In this document: positions 42,326-50,635 of the stretch, one piece after another
How the letters are laid out: each line of letters starts with the position of its first letter
Position numbering within the stretch: the stretch's first letter is position 1
Origin: Octadecabacter temperatus
GTDB taxonomy: Bacteria; Pseudomonadota; Alphaproteobacteria; Rhodobacterales; Rhodobacteraceae
Direction of reading: 5' to 3'
DNA: 64,000 bases
NCBI RefSeq assembly: GCF_001187845.1
Contig: NZ_CP012160.1
Coordinates: 372,001-436,000, forward strand
Program-made: the position numbers and the translations under genes
The notes under the pieces: generated by a model
Database searches by the model: none
The model's input: only the letters and a program-made list of their open reading frames with translations
What the model was told of the DNA's origin: nothing

Positions 42326-44394
42326 GGCTTGGTCCTCACGTCAATGCAGCCATCTGGCTGACGTAGCGCCGTGCGCGACGCTGGCACGATGATTGTGGTT
42401 TCATCTTCGGTGACAACCGCGGGGCCATCCACGCCCGCGCCATCGTCCATTGAATCTCGTAGAACCACATTGGCGTTCTGGAACGCACTCGATACCGGAT
42501 CAAAGAGCGACCGCGTCCCTGTGATTGACGCATCGCTTTCGCGCGTGATTTGTGTGGTTGGATTAACCCGTTCCGGTGGGGTCGTCGCATTTACGGACCA
42601 AACGGTAATCTCAATATCCATTCCGTCAACCGATCGCCCAAATAGCTTGGTGTAGTCTTCAATGAAGCGTGCTTTGAAGGTTTCGGCATCCGGTGCCATT
42701 GCCTGTTCTTGCGTCAGTTCAATCGGAATTTCCCAACCTTGACCAGTGTAGCGCATGTAGACTTTGTACTCGCTGATGATCTTTGATGTTGCGTCACAGG
42801 TTCGCACAAACCCAGTGGCTTCGGTGTTCAGGTCAGTGAGAAGCGCGATAATGGCAGCGGGGTCAAAATCTGACAGACGCATGTAAACAGACCGATTGGC
42901 CTCAAACGAAAAGGGCGCACGTAAGAACCCGATTGCGGATCCAACGCCCGCACCAGGCGGGACCAGAAGACGCTCAACACCCAGCTTTTCGCACAACCGC
43001 CCTGCATGCAGTGGCGCCGCTCCGCCAAACGCGATCATGGTATATTCAGACAGGTCTTCGCCATTCTCCACCGCATGCACCCGCGCCGCGTTCGCCATGT
43101 TTTCATCCACGACCTCGGCCAAGCCAAATGCGGATGTCGTCGCGTCCATGTCTAGTACGTTGCCAATTTCAGCGCTTAACGCGGTCTTGGATGATGCGGT
43201 ATCAAGCGTAATCGACCCGCCAGCGAAATTATCCGGATCTAGCTTTCCCAGCACCAGATCTGCATCCGTCACCGCGGGGCGTGCGCCCCCACGACCATAA
43301 CATGCAGGGCCCGGCTCTGACCCCGCGCTTTCCGGTCCAACGCGAATTTGACGCATGGCATCAACGGACCCGAGTGATCCACCGCCAGCGCCAATTTCAA
43401 CCATATCGATCACCGGAATGGAAATCGGCATGCCGCTGCCCTTTTTGAAACGATAGGTCCGCGCCACTTCAAAGACGCGGGATGTTTTGGGGGTCTGGTT
43501 CTTGATCAGACAGATTTTGGCGGTGGTGCCACCCATGTCAAAGCTCAGCACCTTATCGAGCTGGTAGCGCGCGGCGATATGTGCGGCGAAAACCGCGCCG
43601 CCGGCGGGGCCGGATTCAACCAGTCGCACGGGGAAGTCAGCCGCGCTTTGGATTGAAATAATACCGCCACCCGAATGCATCAGGAAAATGCTGCAACTCA
43701 CCCCTTCGCCCTTCAGACGGTCTTCCAAACGGCTGAGGTAACTCTTCATCAGCGGTTTGATATAGGCGTTAGCAACGACCGTATTGAAACGCTCGTACTC
43801 GCGCATTTGTGGTGACACTTCGCAGGACAAGGACACCATGGCGTCGGGCATTCTTTCGGCGATAACCTCGGCAACAAGACGTTCGTGCGCAGGGTTAAGG
43901 TAGCTGTGGATCAACCCAATCGCGATGCTTTCGTATCTAGCGGCGACGATTTGGTCGACGACAGGTTCGATTTGAGCACGGGTAAGGGGCACCAGCTCGG
44001 CACCGGTCGCATCTATCCGACCTGGGACGGTGTAGCGCATTTGGCGGGGCAATAAGGGCTCAGGAAGGTTGAGGTTCAGATCATACTGCTCAAACCGAGA
44101 CTCGGTTCGCATTTCAATGACATCACGAAACCCTTCAGTCGTGATCAACGCTGTCTTCGCACCACGGCGTTCGATCAAGGCATTGGTCGCGAGTGTGGTT
44201 CCATGGATGATTTGGCCAATTTCTGTTGGCGCGACACCGGACTTGGTGCAAACCTGATGAATACCTTCGATGATCGCATTCTCGGGCGCAGCGTAGGTGG
44301 TTAAAACCTTGGTTGAATAGCTCTTTCCGTCAGCTTCCAGAACGACGTCCGTAAACGTCCCACCGATATCAACGCCAAGCCGTGCCTTACTCAT
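42322..44394 (-). CDS. hyuA: Hydantoinase/oxoprolinase A-type subunit
   Basis: A 690-residue protein from the ATG at 44394 (AAGGAG upstream); the frame extends to 44475 without a start signal. The actin-like ATPase site begins GVDIGGTFTDVVLE, then HGTTLATNALIERRGAKTALITTEGF. GPAGGAVFAAHIA and SFDMGGTTAKICLI form the second nucleotide-binding part. The closest named functions are N-methylhydantoinase A, 5-oxoprolinase and acetophenone carboxylase; nitrogen-ring catabolism elsewhere in the window favours a hydantoin-like substrate, but sequence alone does not decide it. Confidence 0.9.
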   Translation of the reverse strand: MSKARLGVDIGGTFTDVVLEADGKSYSTKVLTTYAAPENAIIEGIHQVCTKSGVAPTEIGQIIHGTTLATNALIERRGAKTALITTEGFRDVIEMRTESRFEQYDLNLNLPEPLLPRQMRYTVPGRIDATGAELVPLTRAQIEPVVDQIVAARYESIAIGLIHSYLNPAHERLVAEVIAERMPDAMVSLSCEVSPQMREYERFNTVVANAYIKPLMKSYLSRLEDRLKGEGVSCSIFLMHSGGGIISIQSAADFPVRLVESGPAGGAVFAAHIAARYQLDKVLSFDMGGTTAKICLIKNQTPKTSRVFEVARTYRFKKGSGMPISIPVIDMVEIGAGGGSLGSVDAMRQIRVGPESAGSEPGPACYGRGGARPAVTDADLVLGKLDPDNFAGGSITLDTASSKTALSAEIGNVLDMDATTSAFGLAEVVDENMANAARVHAVENGEDLSEYTMIAFGGAAPLHAGRLCEKLGVERLLVPPGAGVGSAIGFLRAPFSFEANRSVYMRLSDFDPAAIIALLTDLNTEATGFVRTCDATSKIISEYKVYMRYTGQGWEIPIELTQEQAMAPDAETFKARFIEDYTKLFGRSVDGMDIEITVWSVNATTPPERVNPTTQITRESDASITGTRSLFDPVSSAFQNANVVLRDSMDDGAGVDGPAVVTEDETTIIVPASRTALRQPDGCIDVRTKP

Positions 44395-44565
44395 TATGAT
44401 CGCTCCTTTTACCACTTTCCTGACATTGGGACGGGATGCCTTCAGACGCAACCTTTGAGAATTCCGCCGCCGCAATCAAAACTATTTGATCCGAACCGCC
44501 CAAGACCCCATTGCGCCCGCCGCTGTTAGGCTTAGCTTGTGCGCAACAGCATCGAGGATTTGAAT

Positions 44566-45402
44566 ATGACCTATACGCCCCCCAAAGTCTGGACATGGGA
44601 TTCCGAGAACGGCGGCCAGTTCGCCAGCACCAATCGCCCGATCGCGGGCCCAACCCATGACAAAGACCTGCCCGTGGGCAAGCATCCTCTGCAGCTGCAC
44701 TCATTGGCGACACCAAATGGGGTTAAGGTCACGGTGATGTTGGAAGAGCTGTTGGCCAAAGGTTACGCCGCTGACTACGACGCGTGGTACATCGACATTA
44801 ACGAGGGCGACCAGTTTTCCAGCGGGTTTGTCGATGTAAATCCGAATTCAAAAATTCCAGCGCTGTTTGATAAATCCACTGGTGTCCGGGTGTTCGAATC
44901 TGGCGCCATCCTGCTGTATCTGGCCGAAAAGTTCCGCGCATTCTTACCGCGTGACATTGAAGCGCGCACCGAAACACTGAATTGGCTATTTTGGCTGCAA
45001 GGGTCTGCACCTTATCTGGGCGGTGGATTTGGCCATTTCTACAAGTACGCCCCAGAGAAACTCGAATACCCGATCAACCGTTTCGCGATGGAAGCCAAAC
45101 GCCAGTTGGATGTGTTGAACCAACAGCTCGAGGACAATCGCTATGTTGCAGGCGCGGAATACACGATTGCCGATATGGCGACCGCACCTTGGTACGGCGC
45201 TTTGGTCAAAGGTGCAGTTTACGACGCCGAGGAATTCTTGGACACGGCCAGCTATGAAAACGTCAACCGCTGGGCTGATGATGTGATGTCGCGTCCGGCG
45301 TTCATCAAGGGCCGTATGGTGAACCGTGGTTGGGGTGAAGACCACGAACAACTTCGCGAGCGTCACGACGCAAGCGACTTTGACGCAGTGCCCAAAGCCT
45401 AG
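44566..45402 (+). CDS. yghU: Glutathione transferase/disulfide-bond oxidoreductase YghU
   Basis: A 278-residue protein that matches E. coli YghU along its length. The start MTYTPPKVWTWDSENGGQFASTNRPIAGPTHD and LPVGKHPLQLHSLATPNGVKV are nearly diagnostic. The thioredoxin fold is followed by the helical domain with LNWLFWLQGSAPYLGGGFGHFY and YTIADMA. YghU binds two glutathiones and reduces disulfides. It is followed by its own terminator, so it is monocistronic; it is divergent from hyuA. Confidence 0.95.
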   Translation: MTYTPPKVWTWDSENGGQFASTNRPIAGPTHDKDLPVGKHPLQLHSLATPNGVKVTVMLEELLAKGYAADYDAWYIDINEGDQFSSGFVDVNPNSKIPALFDKSTGVRVFESGAILLYLAEKFRAFLPRDIEARTETLNWLFWLQGSAPYLGGGFGHFYKYAPEKLEYPINRFAMEAKRQLDVLNQQLEDNRYVAGAEYTIADMATAPWYGALVKGAVYDAEEFLDTASYENVNRWADDVMSRPAFIKGRMVNRGWGEDHEQLRERHDASDFDAVPKA

Positions 45403-45424
45403 AAGACCCGACTGTTAAAAAGTT

Positions 45425-45454
45425 TCAGGAACGCATCGCGCCGTTCCTGATTTT
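45425..45454 (+). terminator. Rho-independent terminator after yghU
   Basis: A perfect 9-bp stem TCAGGAACG / CGTTCCTGA, 8-nt loop, followed by TTTT, 22 nt after the yghU stop. Confidence 0.9.
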
Positions 45455-45532
45455 ACCTTTTGGGTAAGAATGCCTAAAATCAGCCAACCGTCTGATGCGT
45501 GACGTCCACCAAGTTCTATAAAGGCGTCCCAC

Positions 45533-46441
45533 ATGGCTGGAAAATCAAAGCTGCATCCCCGAAATCAACACGCGCAAGGTTATGATTTTAGGCGCTTGGT
45601 GGCGGATACACCTGAACTTGAAGCCTTCACGACAACCAATCCACGCGGTCAGACGACGATTGATTTTCAAGATGTGAATGCTGTTCGCATGCTCAATCGG
45701 GCACTGTTAAAAACGCATTATGATATTGGGTACTGGGATATCCCGACCGGCTATCTGTGTCCGCCAATTCCTGGTCGAGTGGACTACATCCACTACCTTG
45801 CGGACTTGCTGGCCGAAGGTAAAAGTCAGGACGTTCCGCGTGGGCCTCACATCAAAGTACTAGACATCGGAACCGGAGCGAGCCTTGTTTACCCGCTGAC
45901 GGGCCAGAGCGAGTATGGCTGGGCCTTCACAGGCGTTGATATCGACGCGGGCGCGTTCAAATCAGCAAAGAAGATTTGTGAACTAAACGAATTGAAGATC
46001 ACCCTTCGACAGCAATCCGAACCTAAAAAAATCTTCCGGGGCGTTATCAAGCCCAACGATGTGTTTCATCTAACCATGTGCAACCCGCCGTTTCACGCAT
46101 CCATGGAGCAGGCGAACAAAGGCACCCAGCGCAAATGGTCCAACCTCGGGAAGGGACGTTCAACCAAGCTTAACTTTGGCGGTCAGAACGCTGAGCTATG
46201 GTGTCCGGGTGGCGAAATCAAATTCATCGCCCGTATGGTCGAACAGAGCGTGGAGTTTTCCGAACAGTGCCTTTGGTTTACATCGTTGGTTTCCAAGAAA
46301 GATAACCTTCAGCCACTAGAGCGAATTTTGCGAAAAGCTAATGTCGTTGATTTTCAAGTCGTCGAAATGGCCCAAGGCCAAAAAACGAGCCGTTTCATTG
46401 CCTGGACCTATATGACGAAGAAACAGCGCTCTTTGTTTTGA
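45533..46441 (+). CDS. rlmF: 23S rRNA (adenine1618-N6)-methyltransferase
   Basis: A 302-residue SAM-dependent methyltransferase of the RlmF/YbiN family. KLHPRNQHAQGYDF at the start, the SAM motif VLDIGTGASLVYPL near residue 108, and the catalytic MCNPPFHASMEQA (NPPF class of adenine N6 methylases) near residue 182 are clear. It methylates A1618 of 23S rRNA. RlmF is best known in gammaproteobacteria and Bacteroidetes, so its occurrence here is uncommon. The gene and its downstream spacer are more AT-rich than the surrounding genes. Confidence 0.93.
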   Translation: MAGKSKLHPRNQHAQGYDFRRLVADTPELEAFTTTNPRGQTTIDFQDVNAVRMLNRALLKTHYDIGYWDIPTGYLCPPIPGRVDYIHYLADLLAEGKSQDVPRGPHIKVLDIGTGASLVYPLTGQSEYGWAFTGVDIDAGAFKSAKKICELNELKITLRQQSEPKKIFRGVIKPNDVFHLTMCNPPFHASMEQANKGTQRKWSNLGKGRSTKLNFGGQNAELWCPGGEIKFIARMVEQSVEFSEQCLWFTSLVSKKDNLQPLERILRKANVVDFQVVEMAQGQKTSRFIAWTYMTKKQRSLF

Positions 46442-46871
46442 ATTTAGGGCCGAACCGTTACGCGCCTAAATGTGGTTCCATTTTTGAAAGTACAAATTTG
46501 CTCATGCATTGAGGATTTTTGGCGCTACGTGAGGTCAACTAACCGCAGTCAATATGCAAAGTACCGCGTTGTTCTTCACCCCGCTTAAGAGGCCTGAGAT
46601 CACAAGGGCGAATATCAACACACTGAGATATGTGCCCATTTGTTTATGTACGCGTTGTTTTATTCACCGAGACTCGCATTGTTGACCAATTGTCAATAAT
46701 GGCCAGTCTTTGGCACCATTGAATTGAAAATCTGCTAGAAGAAGCCCCGAACCCCTTAAACCTTGCCTTATTTTTGACAACAACTTTAGATTGTATTCTT
46801 CTTATTGAACTCGCTTGAGGTGTTATTCAAGACGAACCGTTACAGTGCTGTTAACTAGGAAAGAGATTACC
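46442..46871. other. 430-bp AT-rich intergenic region
   Basis: No gene is seen. It holds a weak hairpin TTTAGG/CCTAAA just after rlmF, two exact copies of the 11-mer CGAACCGTTAC (46451-46461 and 46833-46843), the palindrome TTGAC-CAATT-GTCAA at 46682-46696 (one base shorter than a RutR box), and a TTGACA at 46774 that could be a -35 element for the next gene. None is firmly assigned. Confidence 0.5.
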
Positions 46872-47441
46872 ATGAGGATTCATCCTACAACTTCTAGAAT
46901 GATGTATAAGGCGGTGAAGTCGCCTTTTGTTTGGCGCAGTGATTGGGGCTTTGCCCAGGTGAAACCTGAACCCGCTGTTTTCCAACGCTATGGAATATGT
47001 GGTGACTGTGAGGTGCCTTGCCGCGACGGGATGACAAAAATTCGTGACTTAACGAGCAAAGCGAAAATTATCACGCGGGGGCACGGGTTCGTCAGTGCAG
47101 TCGGTCTCATCAGGAATGATTGCTCAGCAATCAGCGAAGAAACTCAGCTTCGCGTGGGAATTCCCGCAGGTTCACTCGGCGGTGGATTACCACAAAATGC
47201 AATCGTCGTAGGCGCCCAGAGTAAAGTCTCTCGTTATATCAGCACAGCAAAGTCAAGGCGACTCAGTGCCGTTTCCGTCGATCTGGATGACGTGACTGGT
47301 CTTAATTTTCTTAAGGACTGCCCATCGGGTGATTTGTTCGTTCCTGTTTTCCGCGAAGCCGTAGAGATCAGCATTGAAGGCGTCTATGTCAGTTGCCCAA
47401 CTATTTTGAACGTCCGTACAACAGTGGGCCCTGTTTCTTAA
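46872..47441 (+). CDS. Hint-domain (Hedgehog/intein-like) protein
   Basis: A 189-residue protein from the ATG at 46872, preceded by AGGAAAGAG. Residues about 45-140 resemble the Hint_2 domain common in Rhodobacterales: CEVPCRDGMTKIRDLTSKAKIITRGHGFVSAVGLIR at the start, then TQLRVGIPAGSLGGGLPQNAIVVGAQSKVSRYI. No signal peptide and no fused effector is present, and the autocatalytic His motif is not obvious, so it may be a degenerate or regulatory member. Function unknown. Confidence 0.65.
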   Translation: MRIHPTTSRMMYKAVKSPFVWRSDWGFAQVKPEPAVFQRYGICGDCEVPCRDGMTKIRDLTSKAKIITRGHGFVSAVGLIRNDCSAISEETQLRVGIPAGSLGGGLPQNAIVVGAQSKVSRYISTAKSRRLSAVSVDLDDVTGLNFLKDCPSGDLFVPVFREAVEISIEGVYVSCPTILNVRTTVGPVS

Positions 47442-47693
47442 CAAGTAGCAAATCAGAGAGTTCTATCAGTCATCTTGTTGCAGAGGTCGACAGGTTCTGA
47501 TTGCGTAGCAAGCTACTTCAAAATCAAAAAATTCAAGCTTCCCTGCTAAAGGGAACAATTATGGTGCGATGCCGAATTTTGTCTGGAAAGTGCTACTGAA
47601 CTGAACCTCTGCGATCAGAGTAATTGCAGAGCATTCGCCCGTAAGCCAACCCGCCAAAGTGCGTCTCATTTACAATTTCTGGAAAGGAAGGTT

Positions 47694-47769
47694 TGGTGGA
47701 GCATAGCGGGATCGAACCGCTGACCTCCTGCATGCCATGCAGGCGCTCTCCCAGCTGAGCTAATGCCCC
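47694..47769 (-). tRNA. tRNA-Ala (anticodon GGC)
   Basis: On the minus strand the 76-nt cloverleaf runs from GGGGCAT to ATGCTCC plus ACCA, with the CCA encoded. The D arm is GCTC-AGCTGGGA-GAGC, the anticodon arm CCTGC-ATGGCAT-GCAGG with anticodon GGC, and the T arm AGCGG-TTCGATC-CCGCT. One G-T pair occurs in the acceptor stem. Confidence 0.97.
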
Positions 47770-47873
47770 TAAACCATAGGGTGCCGCTATTCGCGGACTT
47801 GGATGCTTTACGCAGCGGGGCGGGCGAGATCAAGAGAAAATCCCGCCCTAAAGCCCCAAAATCTAATCAGGTC

Positions 47874-48200
47874 TTAGGAATCGTCGTCTGGAGCGGCAAC
47901 GTCAGCGATTTCCTCAAGAGGAACCGTGTCGTCTTCATCATCATCCAGAACGTCGTCACCCAGATCCGCATCATCATCCTCGTCGTCATCGTCGAGTACG
48001 AGATCGTCGTCTTCTGCGTTGTCTTCGTCCTTCTTGGACTGGGCATCAGCAGCGTCAGCAACCATTGTGCGGGTCTTGCCGGTTTCGACAACAACAACCT
48101 CACCAGTGTAAGGGCTGACAATCGGATCGGCGTTCAGGTCGTAGAACCGTTTTCCGGTTTCAGGGCAGAGGCGCTTTGTGCCCCACTCTTCCTTTGGCAT
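47874..48200 (-). CDS. TIGR02300 (FYDLN acid domain) protein
   Basis: A 108-residue protein from MPKEEWGTKRLCPETGKRFYDLNADPIVSPYTGE, with AAGGAAG before the ATG. The N-terminal FYDLN zinc-ribbon-like half is followed by a long acidic tail dominated by Asp and Glu. The family is restricted to alphaproteobacteria and has no known function. The start codon at 48200 fits the family length; the frame open to 48254 does not. Confidence 0.93.
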   Translation of the reverse strand: MPKEEWGTKRLCPETGKRFYDLNADPIVSPYTGEVVVVETGKTRTMVADAADAQSKKDEDNAEDDDLVLDDDDEDDDADLGDDVLDDDEDDTVPLEEIADVAAPDDDS

Positions 48201-48307
48201 GTGATCTTCCTTTTGGCGGTTCGGCCACTTGGCCGGATCGTCGCCAACTGCCATAAGGACAGGCCTAAGTCAAAGGCATTTGGCGCGTATAAATGTGAAA
48301 GGCGGAT

Positions 48308-48997
48308 ATGGGACGTTTGATCCTCGAAGGCAACCCCCCAGTAGAGGTTCTGTTGCGGCGTTCTGCGCGCGCACGGCGGCTCAGCCTGCGTATCTCGCGC
48401 TTAGACGGGCGTGCGACGCTGACATTGCCCAATAGGGTGCCAGAACGCGAAGGGATGGCCTTCCTGCGAGAGCGTGAAGCGTGGCTGCGCGGGCACTTGG
48501 ATGGAATCGAGCCGGAGATGCCAGTTGTCTTGGGCGGAACGGTGCTATTTCGCGGCGCAGAGCTTCCACTTGTCGCAGGTGATGTGAAACGTGCGCGCCT
48601 CATCGACGGTGCCCTGGCGTTACCGAATGACCCAGACAAAGTGGGAAAACGGGTCGCTGCGTTTATGAAACTGCAGGCCCGCGACGCATTGGCAGACGCC
48701 TCGGACAGGTATTCCGCGGCGCTGGGGAAACCTTATGGACGCATTTCACTGCGCGATACGCGCTCGCGGTGGGGGTCATGCTCCTCTGCGGGCGACTTGA
48801 TGTACTCTTGGCGCTTAATCATGGCCCCGACTGAGGTGCTTGAGTACGTCGCAGCCCATGAGGTCGCGCATCTTCAGCACATGGATCATTCGACCCGTTT
48901 CTGGGCCACTGTTGAGCGTCTGTATCCAGCGCATAAGGCATGTCGTAAATGGTTGCGCGATCACGGCGGCGCATTGCAGCGTGTGCGTTTTGATTGA
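48308..48997 (+). CDS. YgjP-like zinc metallopeptidase (DUF45/M48)
   Basis: A 229-residue protein. The motif HEVAHLQHMDHSTRFW near residue 182 is the HExxH zinc site, and SRWGSCSSAGDLMYSWRLIMAP upstream is typical of the YgjP/DUF45 family. No signal peptide or membrane segment is seen, so it is cytoplasmic. The physiological substrate of the family is poorly known. Confidence 0.9.
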   Translation: MGRLILEGNPPVEVLLRRSARARRLSLRISRLDGRATLTLPNRVPEREGMAFLREREAWLRGHLDGIEPEMPVVLGGTVLFRGAELPLVAGDVKRARLIDGALALPNDPDKVGKRVAAFMKLQARDALADASDRYSAALGKPYGRISLRDTRSRWGSCSSAGDLMYSWRLIMAPTEVLEYVAAHEVAHLQHMDHSTRFWATVERLYPAHKACRKWLRDHGGALQRVRFD

Positions 48998-49010
48998 CGT
49001 CGCGCGTTGA

Positions 49011-49020
49011 TGTGATCACA
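49011..49020. promoter_or_regulatory. Palindrome TGTGATCACA at the GntR gene start
   Basis: A perfect 10-bp palindrome that ends 8 bp before the ATG of the GntR regulator gene. The same 10-mer, followed by AA as here, occurs twice before sucC at 60717 and 60738. Likely an autoregulatory operator. Confidence 0.6.
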
Positions 49021-49028
49021 AACGCCCC

Positions 49029-49679
49029 ATGTTGATCCAATCCAAAGCAAATGAACCCACCGGTGCCGCCCATGATCGCGTCTATCGCACATTGCGTGCC
49101 CGTATCATGCATGGCGAAATTGACCCCGGACAGGCGCTAACCCTGCGTGGGATTGGGAAAGAGTTCGGCGTGTCGATGACACCGGCACGCGAAGCAGCGC
49201 GGCGTTTGGTGGCGGAAGGGGCATTGTTCCTGTCATCATCAGGCCGCGTGTCGACGCCAGAGCTGTCCAACGAACGCATCGAAGAGCTCGCGGCGTTGCG
49301 AGCATTGCTAGAGCCAGAACTCGCAGCGCGGGCGTTGCCACGGGCGCATATGGCACTGATTGAACGGTTAGAAGAAATCAACGGACGGGTCGCGCGGGTC
49401 ATCGCGCGACAGGACGCACCGGGCTACATCAAGCTAAACCTCGAATTCCACCGCACCCTTTATTTGCGCGCACAAGCACCGGCGATGTTGGCAATGGCTG
49501 AAACCATTTGGCTACAACTTGGCCCGACAATGTCCAAACTTTACGGGCGTTTGCGGCGCACGGAACCACCGCGCAATCACTTGCTGATACTTGCTGCGCT
49601 AAAAGCTGGCGACGAGGCGAGCCTAAAGCTTGCCGTGCGTTCAGATGCGACCCAAGGTCTACGGATGCTAAAAGTTTAG
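49029..49679 (+). CDS. GntR-family regulator with FCD domain
   Basis: A 216-residue regulator. Residues about 15-80 form the GntR winged helix (YRTLRARIMHGEIDPGQALTLRGIGKEFGVSMTPAREAARRL). Residues 90-210 are the FCD ligand domain; ELAALRALLEPELAARAL and LNLEFHRTLYLRA provide acid and histidine ligands. FCD regulators bind small organic acids. A TGTGATCACA palindrome lies just before its start, and two more copies precede sucC, so it may sense a TCA-cycle acid and control the sucCD-sucAB block. Its TAG overlaps the convergent TerB-protein stop. Confidence 0.87.
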   Translation: MLIQSKANEPTGAAHDRVYRTLRARIMHGEIDPGQALTLRGIGKEFGVSMTPAREAARRLVAEGALFLSSSGRVSTPELSNERIEELAALRALLEPELAARALPRAHMALIERLEEINGRVARVIARQDAPGYIKLNLEFHRTLYLRAQAPAMLAMAETIWLQLGPTMSKLYGRLRRTEPPRNHLLILAALKAGDEASLKLAVRSDATQGLRMLKV

Positions 49680-50503
49680 GCCTGCGGAACCGTGTGCAAA
49701 TGCGCTGAGATACGCGCCATTGCACTGCGGAATTGATCGGCACCAATACGCATACGCTGGGCTAAGTCAGATACCACAGCGTATTCGCTCGGGTGAATTT
49801 CACCGTCAGCAACGGCAATGTTCAGCGCGGCCTCAAGTACAATTTGCCGGTCCCCGTCGGACAGACCTTCGCCGATCTGATCGATGTCAGATGGGGACGG
49901 GTTCAAGCGGCTTAGAAGTTCCATCACCTGTTGCGGCGCATAGGATGTGCCTGTCAGCCGGGTCAAAATACTTGAAATCTGTTGGACCTCAGCATCGTCA
50001 ATTCGCCCATCTGCGATGGCAACTTGGCTCATCGCGACAAGGGAATGGATCGCGAGTGCGTCGGGTGTCTTCGCTTTGCGCGGTTTGCGATCACGAAATG
50101 CAATGAGAGCGCTAAACAAGATACCGATAGCAGCGACAATCAACCACGCATGACCCCAAAGAAGGTCTTTGATGGTGGCCCTTGGCGCTTCTGGAAGCTC
50201 TGCCGGCAGAAGCCCTGAGGCCTGCATTGCGGAAAACTGTTCGGCGGAAAGGGCACGGTAGGAATCGCCAACGCAACCATCTGGGGACAGGGCGTAAGAC
50301 TGCACTGATGTATAAACCGGAACGAACAGCGCATTTGTAAAGTCCACGAGATGGCACAATGAAACGGGTTCGCCCGCCTGCCCAGGAAGGCTGGTTTCGG
50401 CCACAAAACGCAAGTCCTCGCCGGAAACAATATACGCATCTGCAGTTGATGCAGTTGTGGTCAGCCCGAATGAGAGCGCGATGATGGGCAGGAACTTACG
50501 CAT
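49676..50503 (-). CDS. Membrane protein with TerB-like domain
   Basis: A 275-residue protein. It has a signal peptide (LPIIALSFGLTTTASTADA), a periplasmic part of about 90 residues with two cysteines (VSLCHLVDF and PDGCVGDSY), a membrane helix (LLWGHAWLIVAAIGILFSALIAF, near residues 113-135) and a cytoplasmic C-terminal half. That half looks TerB-like: MSQVAIADGRIDDAEVQQI and ALNIAVADGEIHPSEYAVV are the paired acidic motifs. Function is unknown; the topology suggests envelope signalling or stress response. Confidence 0.75.
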   Translation of the reverse strand: MRKFLPIIALSFGLTTTASTADAYIVSGEDLRFVAETSLPGQAGEPVSLCHLVDFTNALFVPVYTSVQSYALSPDGCVGDSYRALSAEQFSAMQASGLLPAELPEAPRATIKDLLWGHAWLIVAAIGILFSALIAFRDRKPRKAKTPDALAIHSLVAMSQVAIADGRIDDAEVQQISSILTRLTGTSYAPQQVMELLSRLNPSPSDIDQIGEGLSDGDRQIVLEAALNIAVADGEIHPSEYAVVSDLAQRMRIGADQFRSAMARISAHLHTVPQA

Positions 50504-50577
50504 ATTGATACCTTCTGGTTGTCACTGAGGTACAGGATGCGCGTGCTGTGCGGCGAGGATAAGGCAAGGATTTGACA

Positions 50578-50606
50578 ACGGGCGGGCCATTTCTGGCGCC
50601 GCCCGT
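50578..50606 (-). terminator. Hairpin after lpdA
   Basis: Arms ACGGGCGG (50578-50585) and CCGCCCGT (50599-50606) with an inner 3-bp extension lie 30 nt after the lpdA stop. No clear T-tract follows on the minus strand. A second inverted repeat, GTTAAC-N5-GTTAAC (50614-50630), is between it and lpdA. Confidence 0.55.
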
Positions 50607-50635
50607 CATTTTGGTTAACAATCTGTTAACGCAAT

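Noticed and set aside
46682..46696. RutR-like palindrome TTGAC-CAATT-GTCAA upstream of the Hint-domain gene
   Set aside because: It is one base shorter than the RutR box, so the half sites are wrongly spaced, and it lies 176 bp from the gene, far from the pyrimidine genes.
47818..47848. GC-rich inverted repeat GGGCGGG/CCCGCCC between tRNA-Ala and the FYDLN gene
   Set aside because: The loop is 17 nt and no T-tract follows in the gene direction, so I do not call it a terminator.
48000..48100. Asp/Glu-rich low-complexity stretch that looks like a simple repeat
   Set aside because: It is the normal acidic tail of the TIGR02300/FYDLN family and not a repeat element.
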